Assembly (NCBI RefSeq): GCF_024494385.1
Contig: NZ_JAEVLT010000015.1
Span: forward strand, 1 to 64,000
Length of the DNA: 64,000 nt
From: Bacillus sp. EB600
GTDB lineage: Bacteria > Bacillota > Bacilli > Bacillales > Cytobacillaceae
Direction of reading: 5' to 3'
Part shown: positions 54,745 through 62,758 of the stretch, in pieces
How the letters are laid out: each line of letters begins with the position of its first letter
Numbering within the stretch: the first letter of the stretch is position 1
Notes under the pieces: model-generated
Told to the model about the DNA's origin: nothing
Databases searched by the model: none
The model's input: the letters and a program-made list of their open reading frames with translations, nothing else
Translations under genes and position numbers: made by a program

Positions 54745-54890
54745 AACATACAAACCTCCTTCATGGATTCAAGGTTAGTATGCAACAAAGATAATATTTT
54801 TATCTAAATGATACTATCAGTTAACGTATCTGTAATGCTTTGTTTACATCGGATCCTTACGTGATTTTTTCAAATTCCCCATTATTATTA

Positions 54891-54918
54891 TTGACAATTT
54901 TATGCAAGGTGCTAGTAT
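54891..54918 (+). promoter_or_regulatory. Promoter of the tenI-thi operon
   Basis: TTGACA (54891-54896) and, 16 bp later, an extended -10 TGCTAGTAT (-10 hexamer 54913-54918), about 35 bp before the TPP riboswitch. Confidence 0.6.
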
Positions 54919-54950
54919 TAACTTTGTAATCAATTTAACTAAATACGCTT

Positions 54951-55046
54951 ATCCGCTAGGGGTGCCTTTTTAAAGGGCTGAGATTGAAGTATTACTTCGG
55001 GACTCTATGAACCTGACCTGGATCATACCAGCGTAGGGAAGTGGAA
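54951..55046 (+). ncRNA. TPP riboswitch (THI element)
   Basis: Conserved blocks in order: AGGGGTGCC (54958-54966), GGGCTGAGA (54976-54984), CTGACCTGGATCATACCAGC (55013-55032) and GTAGGGAAGTGG. It senses thiamine pyrophosphate. The downstream hairpin at 55081-55115 provides the terminator, so high TPP would stop transcription of tenI-thiOSGF. Confidence 0.96.
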
Positions 55047-55080
55047 GACAGATTTTAATGTTATTTGACCTTAAATCTCC

Positions 55081-55116
55081 AGCCACCTTCTCTACACAAG
55101 AGTAGGTGGCTTTTTG
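55081..55116 (+). terminator. Riboswitch-controlled terminator
   Basis: AGCCACCT (55081-55088) pairs with AGGTGGCT (55104-55111), inner CTCT...AGAG extends it, and TTTTTG follows. Confidence 0.85.
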
Positions 55117-55152
55117 TTTCCTCCCTTTCCGGATAAGTTGAACCAAAAAGAG

Positions 55153-55782
55153 GTGAAACTCATCAAGCATAGCTCAAAAGAACTTCATGTAGTTTCAAAC
55201 GGAAAAATGTCAATGGAGCAACTTGCGGACATTTTAGCTGATATCCATCCTTTTGTTACGGCAATTCATTTAAGGGAGAAACAAAAATCGGCACGGGAAT
55301 TGTATCAAGCCATCCAATTACTATCAAAAAGAAATATTCCTTTATCAAAAATAATCATTAATGACCGTGTTGATGTTGCCCTGGTTACAGGTGTGGCCGG
55401 TGTTCAATTGGCTTATCACAGTTTAGAAACGACGACCGTCAAAAAGTGTTTTCCACAATTAACTGTGGGCTATTCGATCCACTCTCTAGAAGAAGGCCAG
55501 CAATCTGAACAGGATAGAGCAGAATATGTGATCTATGGTCACATATTTCCTTCTAAGTCAAAGCCGGGTTTGACCCCAAGAGGACTAGATGAATTAAAAA
55601 GGATTACTAGCTTACTAGACATACCCGTCATTGCGATTGGCGGTATTACTCCTAAAAATACCTTTCAGACAATGCAGGCTGGTGCCAGCGGGATTGCCGT
55701 TATGTCGGGGATTTTAGAGGCACTAGACCCGTTATCTGCAGTAAAGGCTTATAAACAAGCTTTAGAAAATGGAGATGAATAA
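55153..55782 (+). CDS. tenI: Thiazole tautomerase TenI
   Basis: ThiE-like TIM barrel that aromatises the thiazole phosphate made by ThiG. Landmarks: TAIHLREKQKSARELY, IIINDRVDVALVTGVAGVQL, VIYGHIFPSKSKPG and IGGITPKNTF. About 210 aa. Start uncertain: GTG at 55153 overlaps its only Shine-Dalgarno (AAAGAGGTG), while a well-spaced codon downstream is ATC (55162). First gene after the TPP riboswitch. Confidence 0.88.
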   Translation: MKLIKHSSKELHVVSNGKMSMEQLADILADIHPFVTAIHLREKQKSARELYQAIQLLSKRNIPLSKIIINDRVDVALVTGVAGVQLAYHSLETTTVKKCFPQLTVGYSIHSLEEGQQSEQDRAEYVIYGHIFPSKSKPGLTPRGLDELKRITSLLDIPVIAIGGITPKNTFQTMQAGASGIAVMSGILEALDPLSAVKAYKQALENGDE

Positions 55783-55783
55783 A

Positions 55784-56914
55784 GTGGGAAACTCTTATGA
55801 TGTTGTTATTGTAGGCGGAGGAGTAAATGGTTCCTCAATTGCCTACCAACTTTCCAAAATGGGAAGAAGAGTCCTTATGCTTGAAAAAGGCACCCTGGCT
55901 TGTCAGGCTTCCAGTGCTGCAGCGGGCATGTTGGCGGCTCAGGCAGAGATTGAACAGGATGGTCCGTTTTTTCAATTAGCGTTAAAAAGCCAGGCCATGT
56001 TTCCTTCGATTGCAGCCGAACTATTTGAATATACGGGAATTGATATTGAGTTAATTAAAAAAGGAATGTTAAAAATCGCTGAAAGCGAAGACATTGCCGA
56101 GGAATTAAAAAAACAGGTTCCGTTCCAACGTAATTGGGATCCAGACATTCATTGGCTGGATTCTAAGCAGGTTCTGGAAATGGAACCGGCTCTTACTCCA
56201 ACTGTTCTGGGGGCCATGTACCTTCCTCATGACGGGAATGTGATGCCAGCTAAATTATCGCTTGCCTTTGCTAAAGCAGCTGAACATTTCGGAACAGAAA
56301 TCCGTGAGCATACAGAGGTCGTTTCGTTTATTTGTGAAAATGGCCGGGTAACAGGAGTAAAAACAACAGATGAGGTGTTCTCTTGTGATCAAGTCGTTGT
56401 GGCAACAGGCGCCTGGGCATCTGAGTTGATGCGTGAAACCGGCATAGACATTACTGTTTACCCTGTTAAAGGGGAATGCTTTTCTGTTAAACCTGAACAG
56501 CCGATTATTGGGAGGACCATATTTTCCGGTAAACGCGGGTATTTGGTACCAAAACGAAATGGTGAAATTTATATTGGGGCTACTGTGGTTGAAAATCCAA
56601 TTGAAAATAGAGTAACGGCTGGTGGAATTGCTGAAATAGTCGATAGAGCGATTAAGATCGTTCCTCAGATAAAAGATGCACCATGGGAGCGGGTTTGGTC
56701 AGGAATAAGACCGCAAACAGGTGATGGATATCCATATATTGGTGAACATCCGCATTGGAAAGGATTATTTGTTGCAGCCGGCCATTTTCGCAATGGAATC
56801 CTATTAAGCCCAATTACCGGTAAGTTAATAGCTCAATTACTTGACGGCAGCTGCAAAGATGAGCCACTTCTTTCGGTTTTCCGCCTGAATCGGGCTCAAA
56901 AAGTGGTGCTTTAG
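55784..56914 (+). CDS. thiO: Glycine oxidase ThiO
   Basis: FAD-dependent amine oxidase that converts glycine to dehydroglycine (iminoacetate) for thiazole assembly. N-terminal FAD motif YDVVIVGGGVNGSSIAYQLSK; C-terminal RPQTGDGYPYIGE and AAGHFRNGILLSP. GTG at 55784 has GGAG nine bases upstream, giving 376 aa (B. subtilis 369); the earlier ATG at 55769 lacks a site. It begins 1 bp after tenI. Confidence 0.94.
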   Translation: MGNSYDVVIVGGGVNGSSIAYQLSKMGRRVLMLEKGTLACQASSAAAGMLAAQAEIEQDGPFFQLALKSQAMFPSIAAELFEYTGIDIELIKKGMLKIAESEDIAEELKKQVPFQRNWDPDIHWLDSKQVLEMEPALTPTVLGAMYLPHDGNVMPAKLSLAFAKAAEHFGTEIREHTEVVSFICENGRVTGVKTTDEVFSCDQVVVATGAWASELMRETGIDITVYPVKGECFSVKPEQPIIGRTIFSGKRGYLVPKRNGEIYIGATVVENPIENRVTAGGIAEIVDRAIKIVPQIKDAPWERVWSGIRPQTGDGYPYIGEHPHWKGLFVAAGHFRNGILLSPITGKLIAQLLDGSCKDEPLLSVFRLNRAQKVVL

Positions 56915-56925
56915 GAGGATGAAAA

Positions 56926-57129
56926 TTGGAAATTATCGTGAATGGAGAACGGTTACAGGTACCTGAGCAAATTGTCTATGTATCGGATCTGCTGGACCAT
57001 TTCAAGCTCCAGGATAAAGTAGTGGTTGTTGAGATTAATGGAGACATTTTAGAAAAAAACGAACATCAAAATACCCGATTATCTGATCGGGATCGTATTG
57101 AAATTGTACATTTTGTTGGAGGCGGTTAA
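56926..57129 (+). CDS. thiS: Sulfur carrier protein ThiS
   Basis: 67 aa ubiquitin-like carrier ending in EIVHFVGGG, the Gly-Gly tail that is adenylated by ThiF and thiocarboxylated. TTG start with GGAGG seven bases before, 11 bp after thiO. Confidence 0.95.
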   Translation: MEIIVNGERLQVPEQIVYVSDLLDHFKLQDKVVVVEINGDILEKNEHQNTRLSDRDRIEIVHFVGGG

Positions 57130-57130
57130 T

Positions 57131-57898
57131 ATGTTAAAAATTGGTCCTTATTCATTTCAATCCCGTTTATTGCTTGGAACGGGTAAATATCCAAACTTTG
57201 ATATTCAAAAGCAGGCAGTAGCTGAAGCAGAGGCAGAAATCCTAACATTTGCAGTCCGAAGAATGAATGTATTTGAAGCGAGCCAGCCTAATTTTTTAGA
57301 AAAGCTGGACATTAGCAAATATAAATTATTGCCGAATACAGCCGGTGCGAAAAATGCTAAAGAAGCAGTCAGGATTGCCAAACTCGCTAAGGCAACCGGG
57401 CTTTGCGATATGATTAAAGTGGAGGTCATTGGCGATGACAAAACATTGCTTCCAGACCCGATTGAAACTTTAAACGCAACAGAGGAATTAATTAAGGAAG
57501 GGTTTATTGTTCTCCCTTATACTTCCGATGATGTTGTATTAGCAAGAAAATTGCAGGAATTAGGCTGCCATGCCATCATGCCGGGAGCATCACCAATCGG
57601 ATCCGGACAGGGTATCATCAACCCTATAAACCTAAGTTTTATCATTGAACAAGCAATTGTCCCTGTTATTGTTGATGCCGGAATTGGCTCCCCAGCTGAC
57701 GCAGCAATGGCCATGGAATTAGGAGCAGACGGTGTCTTACTGAATACAGCTGTCTCTGCCGCAAAAGATCCTGTTAAAATGGCCAAAGCAATGAAACTGG
57801 CCATCGAAGCCGGGCGTCTGGGCTTTGAAGCTGGAAGAATTCCTAAAAAGCAATACGCAACAGCAAGCAGCCCAACAGAAGGAATGAGTATCGGGTGA
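57131..57898 (+). CDS. thiG: Thiazole synthase ThiG
   Basis: TIM-barrel enzyme forming the thiazole phosphate from DXP, dehydroglycine and ThiS-thiocarboxylate. Landmarks: [52 protein letters not shown] (Schiff-base Lys) and [23 protein letters not shown]. 255 aa from the ATG one base after the thiS stop. Confidence 0.97.
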   Translation: MLKIGPYSFQSRLLLGTGKYPNFDIQKQAVAEAEAEILTFAVRRMNVFEASQPNFLEKLDISKYKLLPNTAGAKNAKEAVRIAKLAKATGLCDMIKVEVIGDDKTLLPDPIETLNATEELIKEGFIVLPYTSDDVVLARKLQELGCHAIMPGASPIGSGQGIINPINLSFIIEQAIVPVIVDAGIGSPADAAMAMELGADGVLLNTAVSAAKDPVKMAKAMKLAIEAGRLGFEAGRIPKKQYATASSPTEGMSIG

Positions 57899-58914
57899 AC
57901 GAGCGCTATTCACGGCAAACATTATTTACCCCAATCGGTGAAACAGGGCAGGAGAAAATCTCCCGAAAGCATGTACTAATCATTGGTGCCGGCGCTCTTG
58001 GCACAGGGAATGCCGAAGCACTTGTCCGCTCAGGAATCGGCAAGCTGACAATCGTTGATCGTGATTATGTAGAATGGTCCAATCTGCAGCGCCAGCAGCT
58101 ATATGCCGAAGATGATGCCAAAAACCGAATTCCTAAAGCAATTGCGGCTAAAAATCGCTTAGAGGCGATTAATTCATCTGTTACAGTTGAGGCTGTGATT
58201 GCGGATGCAGGAGCTACAGAACTGGAAGATTGGGCACAGCAGGCAGACCTGATCCTCGATGCAACCGATAATTTTGAAACAAGAATGATCATAAACGATG
58301 TGTCGCAGAAATACCAAGTACCTTGGATCTATGGCGCTTGTGTCGGCAGCTACGGAATTACTTATACGATTATTCCCGGAAAAACACCCTGTCTTTCCTG
58401 CTTAATGGAAACTGTTCCTTTAGGAGGATTAACCTGCGATACGGCCGGCATCATCAGCCCAGCCGTACAAATGGTTGTTTCCTATCAAGTAAGCGAAGCA
58501 CTAAAAATTCTCGTTGGTGATCTGGATTCACTTCGAAACAAGTTAGTATCGTTTGATTTGTGGAAAAATCAATATAGTGCGATTTCCATAGAGAAAATGA
58601 AAAAAGAGCATTGTCCCTCATGCGGAAAAGAACGGTCTTATCCTTTTTTATCCTACGAAAACCAAACAAAAACAGCCGTTTTATGCGGGAGAGACTCTGT
58701 TCAGATACGACCTGCCACAAAAGTCGAGCGTGACTTGGAAGCATTAGAAAAGGTTTTAATCGGGCAAGGTGGAACGATACAGCGAAACCCTTATCTTTTA
58801 TCCTTTAGCATAAACAATCACCGATTAGTGTTCTTTAAAGATGGAAGAGTGTTAGTGCACGGTACAAAGGATATTGCTGAAGCGAAAACACTATACAACA
58901 GATACTTGGGCTAG
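57895..58914 (+). CDS. thiF: ThiS adenylyltransferase ThiF (MoeB/ThiF family)
   Basis: E1-like enzyme that adenylates the ThiS C-terminus. Rossmann motif [36 protein letters not shown], and zinc cysteines in TPCLSCLM and CPSCG. 339 aa with a C-terminal extension ([26 protein letters not shown]) seen in Bacillus ThiF/MoeB proteins. GTG start overlaps the thiG stop by 4 bp. Confidence 0.94.
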   Translation: MNERYSRQTLFTPIGETGQEKISRKHVLIIGAGALGTGNAEALVRSGIGKLTIVDRDYVEWSNLQRQQLYAEDDAKNRIPKAIAAKNRLEAINSSVTVEAVIADAGATELEDWAQQADLILDATDNFETRMIINDVSQKYQVPWIYGACVGSYGITYTIIPGKTPCLSCLMETVPLGGLTCDTAGIISPAVQMVVSYQVSEALKILVGDLDSLRNKLVSFDLWKNQYSAISIEKMKKEHCPSCGKERSYPFLSYENQTKTAVLCGRDSVQIRPATKVERDLEALEKVLIGQGGTIQRNPYLLSFSINNHRLVFFKDGRVLVHGTKDIAEAKTLYNRYLG

Positions 58915-58918
58915 ATGA

Positions 58919-58945
58919 TAAAAGGAGCCATAGCGGCTCCTTTAT
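58919..58945 (+). terminator. Terminator of the thi operon
   Basis: AAAGGAGCC pairs with GGCTCCTTT around ATAGC, followed by ATTC. Convergent with the lipoprotein gene and may serve both. Confidence 0.75.
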
Positions 58946-58959
58946 TCATGTATAAACTC

Positions 58960-59334
58960 TTATTTTGTTTTCGAAGCTAATTCCTTCAGTGCATCCGTAA
59001 GCTGATTATTCAAAGAACTTAATGCCTGTTTATCAAGTGTTGCTGCCTGGGAACCAGCAATCGTTGGGTCCAAATATTTTTCTATTTTTCCATAGAGAGC
59101 TTTATTTTCCTTTTTTACATCGTCTTCAAATACTTTCCATTGATCTTCTAATTTTGGACCAACTTCTTTTACCTTTGCTTGGTCACCGCTGTCAATGGCT
59201 TTTGACAATTGCTTCGTTGTATCCAGCATCTGGTTGACACCATCAGAAACCTTACTATTATTTGCCCCACATCCTGCTAAAACAAATACACTCACAAGCA
59301 TGAGGGATAAAAGCATTGTTGTTAATCTCTTCAT
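58960..59334 (-). CDS. Lipoprotein of the FTR1 iron uptake operon
   Basis: 124 aa with a lipoprotein signal peptide (MLLSLMLVSVFVLAGCG, lipobox LAGC) and a helical mature part (LEDQWKVFEDDVKKENKALY). This mature segment resembles the repeats in the N-terminus of the neighbouring FTR1 protein (DQFDKTWREIEGGIKKDSATAY), suggesting a shared iron-binding helical module. It lies 27 bp downstream of FTR1. Iron capture outside the membrane is inferred. Confidence 0.75.
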   Translation of the reverse strand: MKRLTTMLLSLMLVSVFVLAGCGANNSKVSDGVNQMLDTTKQLSKAIDSGDQAKVKEVGPKLEDQWKVFEDDVKKENKALYGKIEKYLDPTIAGSQAATLDKQALSSLNNQLTDALKELASKTK

Positions 59335-59361
59335 AAAATAAGTCCTTCTTTCTCCATTTTT

Positions 59362-60840
59362 TTAATTATTCCTTGCTGCTATCATCTTTTTACTACTATA
59401 CTTTTTCACTAGAACAATAATCACCGCAGCGATAATTAATAACAGTTGTGGAATTGTACTCTCCCATGATGGGTATAATGCGAAGAAATCAATACTTGGT
59501 ACGTTTTCCGCATTTGTCGTTGGAATCAATCCGGCTAATTGTAAACTGTGGATGCCCATGCCTGTAAACTTAATACACAAGTAAAACACGATCACACTAG
59601 ACACCATAAAGAACGGCCGAAGCGGCAATTTCAACCCAACATAAATCATTAAATAGGCTAAGACTCCAAGTATAACTGCTCCAATCACAAAGCCGATCAG
59701 CAGCGATTGAAGCTTAATTTGACTAGCCATTCCTATATAAAACAAGACTGTTTCTGTACCTTCACGGAAAACTGCAAGAAAAGCGAGGACACCTAAAGAA
59801 ATAAGCTTTCCAGTAGTTATTGCAGTTTGGCTTTTCTCCCGTATATATCGGTTCCAATCTGCGATATTCGATTGGCTATGGAGCCAATAACTCATATACA
59901 ATAACATTACGGCTGCAAATACACCTGTCCACCCGCCAATAAGGAAATTGTTATTGCCAAATGCACCAGAAGAAATAACAAACTTGACAATCAAAGCAAG
60001 AATAACACTAACTCCAAGTCCTCCTAAAACGCCTGACCAAATCCAAACCTTTCCCTTTGTGGACTCGGATTTATTCACAAAGGAAAGAAGAGCAATGACG
60101 ACAAGCAATGCTTCTAACCCCTCACGCAAAAGGATCATCGCCGCATCCCAATAAGTGTATTCAGATTTGCTAGCTAATGGGGTTAAATACCCAACCATGT
60201 TATTAATGGTCTTATTCGCCTGATTATAATCTGGTGGATTTGCAGTAAGCATGGCTTGAATTGTAGCCAAATCTCGTTCAGAATCACTATAGACAGATGC
60301 AGATTGCGCAACAACTACCCCTTCTACACTTAACCAACTATTACTTGCTTTCTGAATACTTTCAAGCGCTTGCGTTTGGTCATGATCTTTGACCTCCTTC
60401 TTGGTTTGTTGAAGAAGAAGGATAAAATCATCTAACGTTATGTCTTCTTGTTTACTTACGGACTCCTTTGGATATCCACCACTTGCTACTTTTTCGTTTA
60501 CTGCTTTTAGCTCGTTTAAAGCCTGCAATACTTGATCAGGCTTCTTTAACGTAAAAGCATAAACAACCTTTCCCATATTTGATTCGATATCACGATAAGC
60601 CGTGGCAGAGTCTTTTTTTATTCCTCCTTCAATTTCTCTCCATGTTTTGTCAAATTGGTCATAGGCATTCTGTGCTTCTGGTAAATTTCCACTTGAAGTA
60701 TACTCGATTGCCTTATCGACAAATTCCTCTGCCTTTCTTATATCGTCTTTGGAGTTTCCGGCAGCAAATGTAGGATTATGTACAATAAATCCCATGGTTA
60801 ATAGAACAATAGATAGTTTAATGAAAAAACTTTTCCCCAT
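59362..60840 (-). CDS. FTR1-family iron permease (EfeU-like)
   Basis: 492 aa. Signal peptide, then two helical periplasm-type repeats (about residues 30-230), then a seven-helix FTR1 domain with two REGxE motifs: LLREGLEALLVV and VFREGTETVLFYIG. These Glu residues bind iron in Ftr1/EfeU. The N-terminal extension is typical of Gram-positive FTR1 proteins. ATG at 60840 has AAAGG nine bases upstream. Two Fur boxes lie upstream. Confidence 0.92.
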   Translation of the reverse strand: MGKSFFIKLSIVLLTMGFIVHNPTFAAGNSKDDIRKAEEFVDKAIEYTSSGNLPEAQNAYDQFDKTWREIEGGIKKDSATAYRDIESNMGKVVYAFTLKKPDQVLQALNELKAVNEKVASGGYPKESVSKQEDITLDDFILLLQQTKKEVKDHDQTQALESIQKASNSWLSVEGVVVAQSASVYSDSERDLATIQAMLTANPPDYNQANKTINNMVGYLTPLASKSEYTYWDAAMILLREGLEALLVVIALLSFVNKSESTKGKVWIWSGVLGGLGVSVILALIVKFVISSGAFGNNNFLIGGWTGVFAAVMLLYMSYWLHSQSNIADWNRYIREKSQTAITTGKLISLGVLAFLAVFREGTETVLFYIGMASQIKLQSLLIGFVIGAVILGVLAYLMIYVGLKLPLRPFFMVSSVIVFYLCIKFTGMGIHSLQLAGLIPTTNAENVPSIDFFALYPSWESTIPQLLLIIAAVIIVLVKKYSSKKMIAARNN

Positions 60841-60871
60841 AAGACCATTCCTTTTCAAATTCCTAGTGAAA

Positions 60872-60956
60872 TGATAATGAATATCAATACCATTTATAAG
60901 AATATTTTAATGGTAAATGATAATGATTGTCAATTAGATTTTTACTTTGATACTAT
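60872..60956. promoter_or_regulatory. Two Fur boxes and divergent promoters
   Basis: Fur boxes TGATAATGAATATCA (60872-60886) and TGATAATGATTGTCA (60918-60932) each match the consensus at 13 of 14 defined positions. Minus-strand promoter: TTGACA (60928-60933), 18 bp, TAAAAT (60904-60909), driving FTR1. Plus-strand promoter: TTGTCA (60927-60932), 18 bp, TACTAT (60951-60956). Both -35 elements overlap the second Fur box, so iron should repress both directions. Confidence 0.75.
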
Positions 60957-60962
60957 ATTGAC

Positions 60963-61127
60963 ACAAATCACATGATAAAGAACCAACTGTTTTCCCATAA
61001 AATTAGTGGTGCCTCACACAATGTGATGATTCATTAATGCTAATACAAGTGCATATTTAATTTCTTTTAAGGAAAACTATAAAGAAAATTCGCCGACTGG
61101 CGATGACAGAGTCGCAGTTGGATTTTT
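60963..61127 (+). ncRNA. Candidate Fur-controlled short RNA or attenuated leader
   Basis: The plus-strand promoter above would start near 60963. A terminator lies at 61093-61127: CCGACTG (61093-61099) pairs with CAGTTGG (61115-61121), CGA/TCG extend it, and TTTTT follows. The roughly 165-nt product has no good ORF, but contains TCACA-caa-TGTGA (61014-61026). It is either a small RNA or a leader with attenuation before the 45-codon ORF at 61195. Prediction only. Confidence 0.4.
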
Positions 61128-61194
61128 GTGTGAGAAATTTATGAATATAAATTTTGAATCACTAAAAAAAGTATGTACATTTTGGAGGTTTATT

Positions 61195-61332
61195 ATGAAA
61201 AACGAGGAAGAAAATATTAGTGAAGGCTTGAATCAAATTTTTGAAATAATCAATGCCAAGGGTGATGTGGGCGAACTGAAAGAAATAGTTGACCAATCTG
61301 CTAATACGGAAAGTGAAATTCTGGATCAATAG
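61195..61332 (+). CDS. Small acidic protein, unknown function
   Basis: 45 aa, acidic and helical (EGLNQIFEIINAKGDVGELKEI). GGAGG lies six bases before the ATG, which argues for translation; an upstream 23-codon extension is unlikely. It precedes the KinB-like kinase by about 80 bp. I do not recognise a family. Confidence 0.55.
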   Translation: MKNEEENISEGLNQIFEIINAKGDVGELKEIVDQSANTESEILDQ

Positions 61333-61414
61333 AAATTTTAGAATTTAAAAATGGAACTTCCCTTCTTGGGGATGTAAAATACATAAGAACGTTATTTTTT
61401 GGAGGATGCTTGTT

Positions 61415-62725
61415 ATGATTGTTAATCCCGCTTATTTGGGTATATGGCTTCTACAAATGGTATGTATTTTATTCCCCATGCTTTTATACCAATCTTTCTT
61501 TCGAAAAAAATTTGGACAGAAAAAAATTCAAAAACAAATTCTAGGTATCCTATGCGGCATTTCAATTATCATTTGTATGACGTTTCCATTAACTTTTGAT
61601 AAGGATTTTCGTTTAGATTTTCGCTTTATCCCTTTAATTATTAGTTTTTTTTATGGTGGGTACTCTACAGGTCTTATTTTAACTGCAATAATGATGATTT
61701 ATCGCTTCCTGCTTGGCGGTCAAGGCATGTATTTAGAAGGTCTAGGAATCCCCTTTTTTTCTCTAGTAATTTTTACAATCATCCTTCCACGCTATAGTAA
61801 TTGGCAGCAAAACAAGCAAATTTTCTTTTCCTATTTATGCTTAACCCTGTCTATTCTCTTTTTCGTTTTCGAAACACAATTTCTAGATGAATATGTTTAT
61901 ACAAGACATGAGCTTTTTCTTTGGGTGATTTTTTGTATTTTCAATTATATTACCTTCTGGATGGTATTGTATCTGCAAACCTCTCTGAAAGAAATGGAGC
62001 AAATGAGTACAAAGGTAATTCAATTTGAAAAAAGTCATGCCATAAATCATTTATTAGTTTATATTTCTCAACAAATTTTCTCGCCTATTTTATCTTCAAA
62101 GGAATCATTAAAGCAGATGACGGAAGATTCAAGCCTTACATCTGATCAATCGTTCTATCTAACTCAAGCTCTAAACGAATTAAATCAGGCAGAGCATTCG
62201 TTAAGGGATTATGTGACGATTATGGATCCGCAGCAACATGATCAAGATTCAATCAAGTTGACACAAATGATTCAAGAGACTGTTCAAATGATTCATCCTT
62301 TCTCAGCCATTCATAATGTTGAACTGCAGTTTTTATCTACTGCCGAAAATGATTTAACGCTTAGGGATTACTCGCTCTTAAGGTTTGCCCTATTAAACCT
62401 TATAAAAAATGGCGTTGAGGCCTGTCCCCCAGGTGGCAGAGTAGATGTCTTTCTTCATGAATTAATCGACCAGTTTTATATAATAATTGAAGATAATGGG
62501 CCGGGACTTTCAGCTGAAGTATTATCTCATTTAGGAAAACCGCTTCATTCAGGCAAAGAAAATGGAACAGGATTAGGAATTGCCGTAGCCTATAAAATTA
62601 CAGAATCTTTTGGCGGGAAAATTGAAGTTGAATCCAAAAAAGGCATAGGCACCACCTTTAGCCTTTATTTTCCAAAAAAGAACTTCATGCTTGACCACAA
62701 AAAGAAACAAGTCACCTCAAACTAA
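61415..62725 (+). CDS. KinB-like membrane sensor kinase lacking the canonical phospho-acceptor His
   Basis: 436 aa. N-terminal 5-6 membrane helices of the LytS 5TM type (FRFIPLIISFFYGGYSTGLIL), then a short dimerisation region and an ATPase domain: N-box LLNLIKNGVEACPPGG, G1 EDNGPGL, G2 GTGLGIAVAYKITESFGGKIEV. Where sporulation kinases have AHEIRNPL, this protein has SQQIFSPI, so the usual phospho-acceptor His is Gln. ATG at 61415 has GGAGG nine bases upstream. The ATPase looks intact, so it may be a pseudokinase, a phosphatase or a sensor acting through another kinase. Confidence 0.8.
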   Translation: MIVNPAYLGIWLLQMVCILFPMLLYQSFFRKKFGQKKIQKQILGILCGISIIICMTFPLTFDKDFRLDFRFIPLIISFFYGGYSTGLILTAIMMIYRFLLGGQGMYLEGLGIPFFSLVIFTIILPRYSNWQQNKQIFFSYLCLTLSILFFVFETQFLDEYVYTRHELFLWVIFCIFNYITFWMVLYLQTSLKEMEQMSTKVIQFEKSHAINHLLVYISQQIFSPILSSKESLKQMTEDSSLTSDQSFYLTQALNELNQAEHSLRDYVTIMDPQQHDQDSIKLTQMIQETVQMIHPFSAIHNVELQFLSTAENDLTLRDYSLLRFALLNLIKNGVEACPPGGRVDVFLHELIDQFYIIIEDNGPGLSAEVLSHLGKPLHSGKENGTGLGIAVAYKITESFGGKIEVESKKGIGTTFSLYFPKKNFMLDHKKKQVTSN

Positions 62726-62744
62726 CGAGGAGACTTGTTTTTTG
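62705..62744 (+). terminator. Terminator of the KinB-like gene
   Basis: AAACAAGTC pairs with GACTTGTTT with an inner CTC/GAG pair, followed by TTTT; the upstream arm lies within the last codons. Confidence 0.75.
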
Positions 62745-62758
62745 GTTCGAAAGCTTTA

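Noticed and set aside
61090-61130. c-di-GMP riboswitch near the EAL gene
   Set aside because: The conserved GEMM core is absent; the structure is better explained as a terminator.
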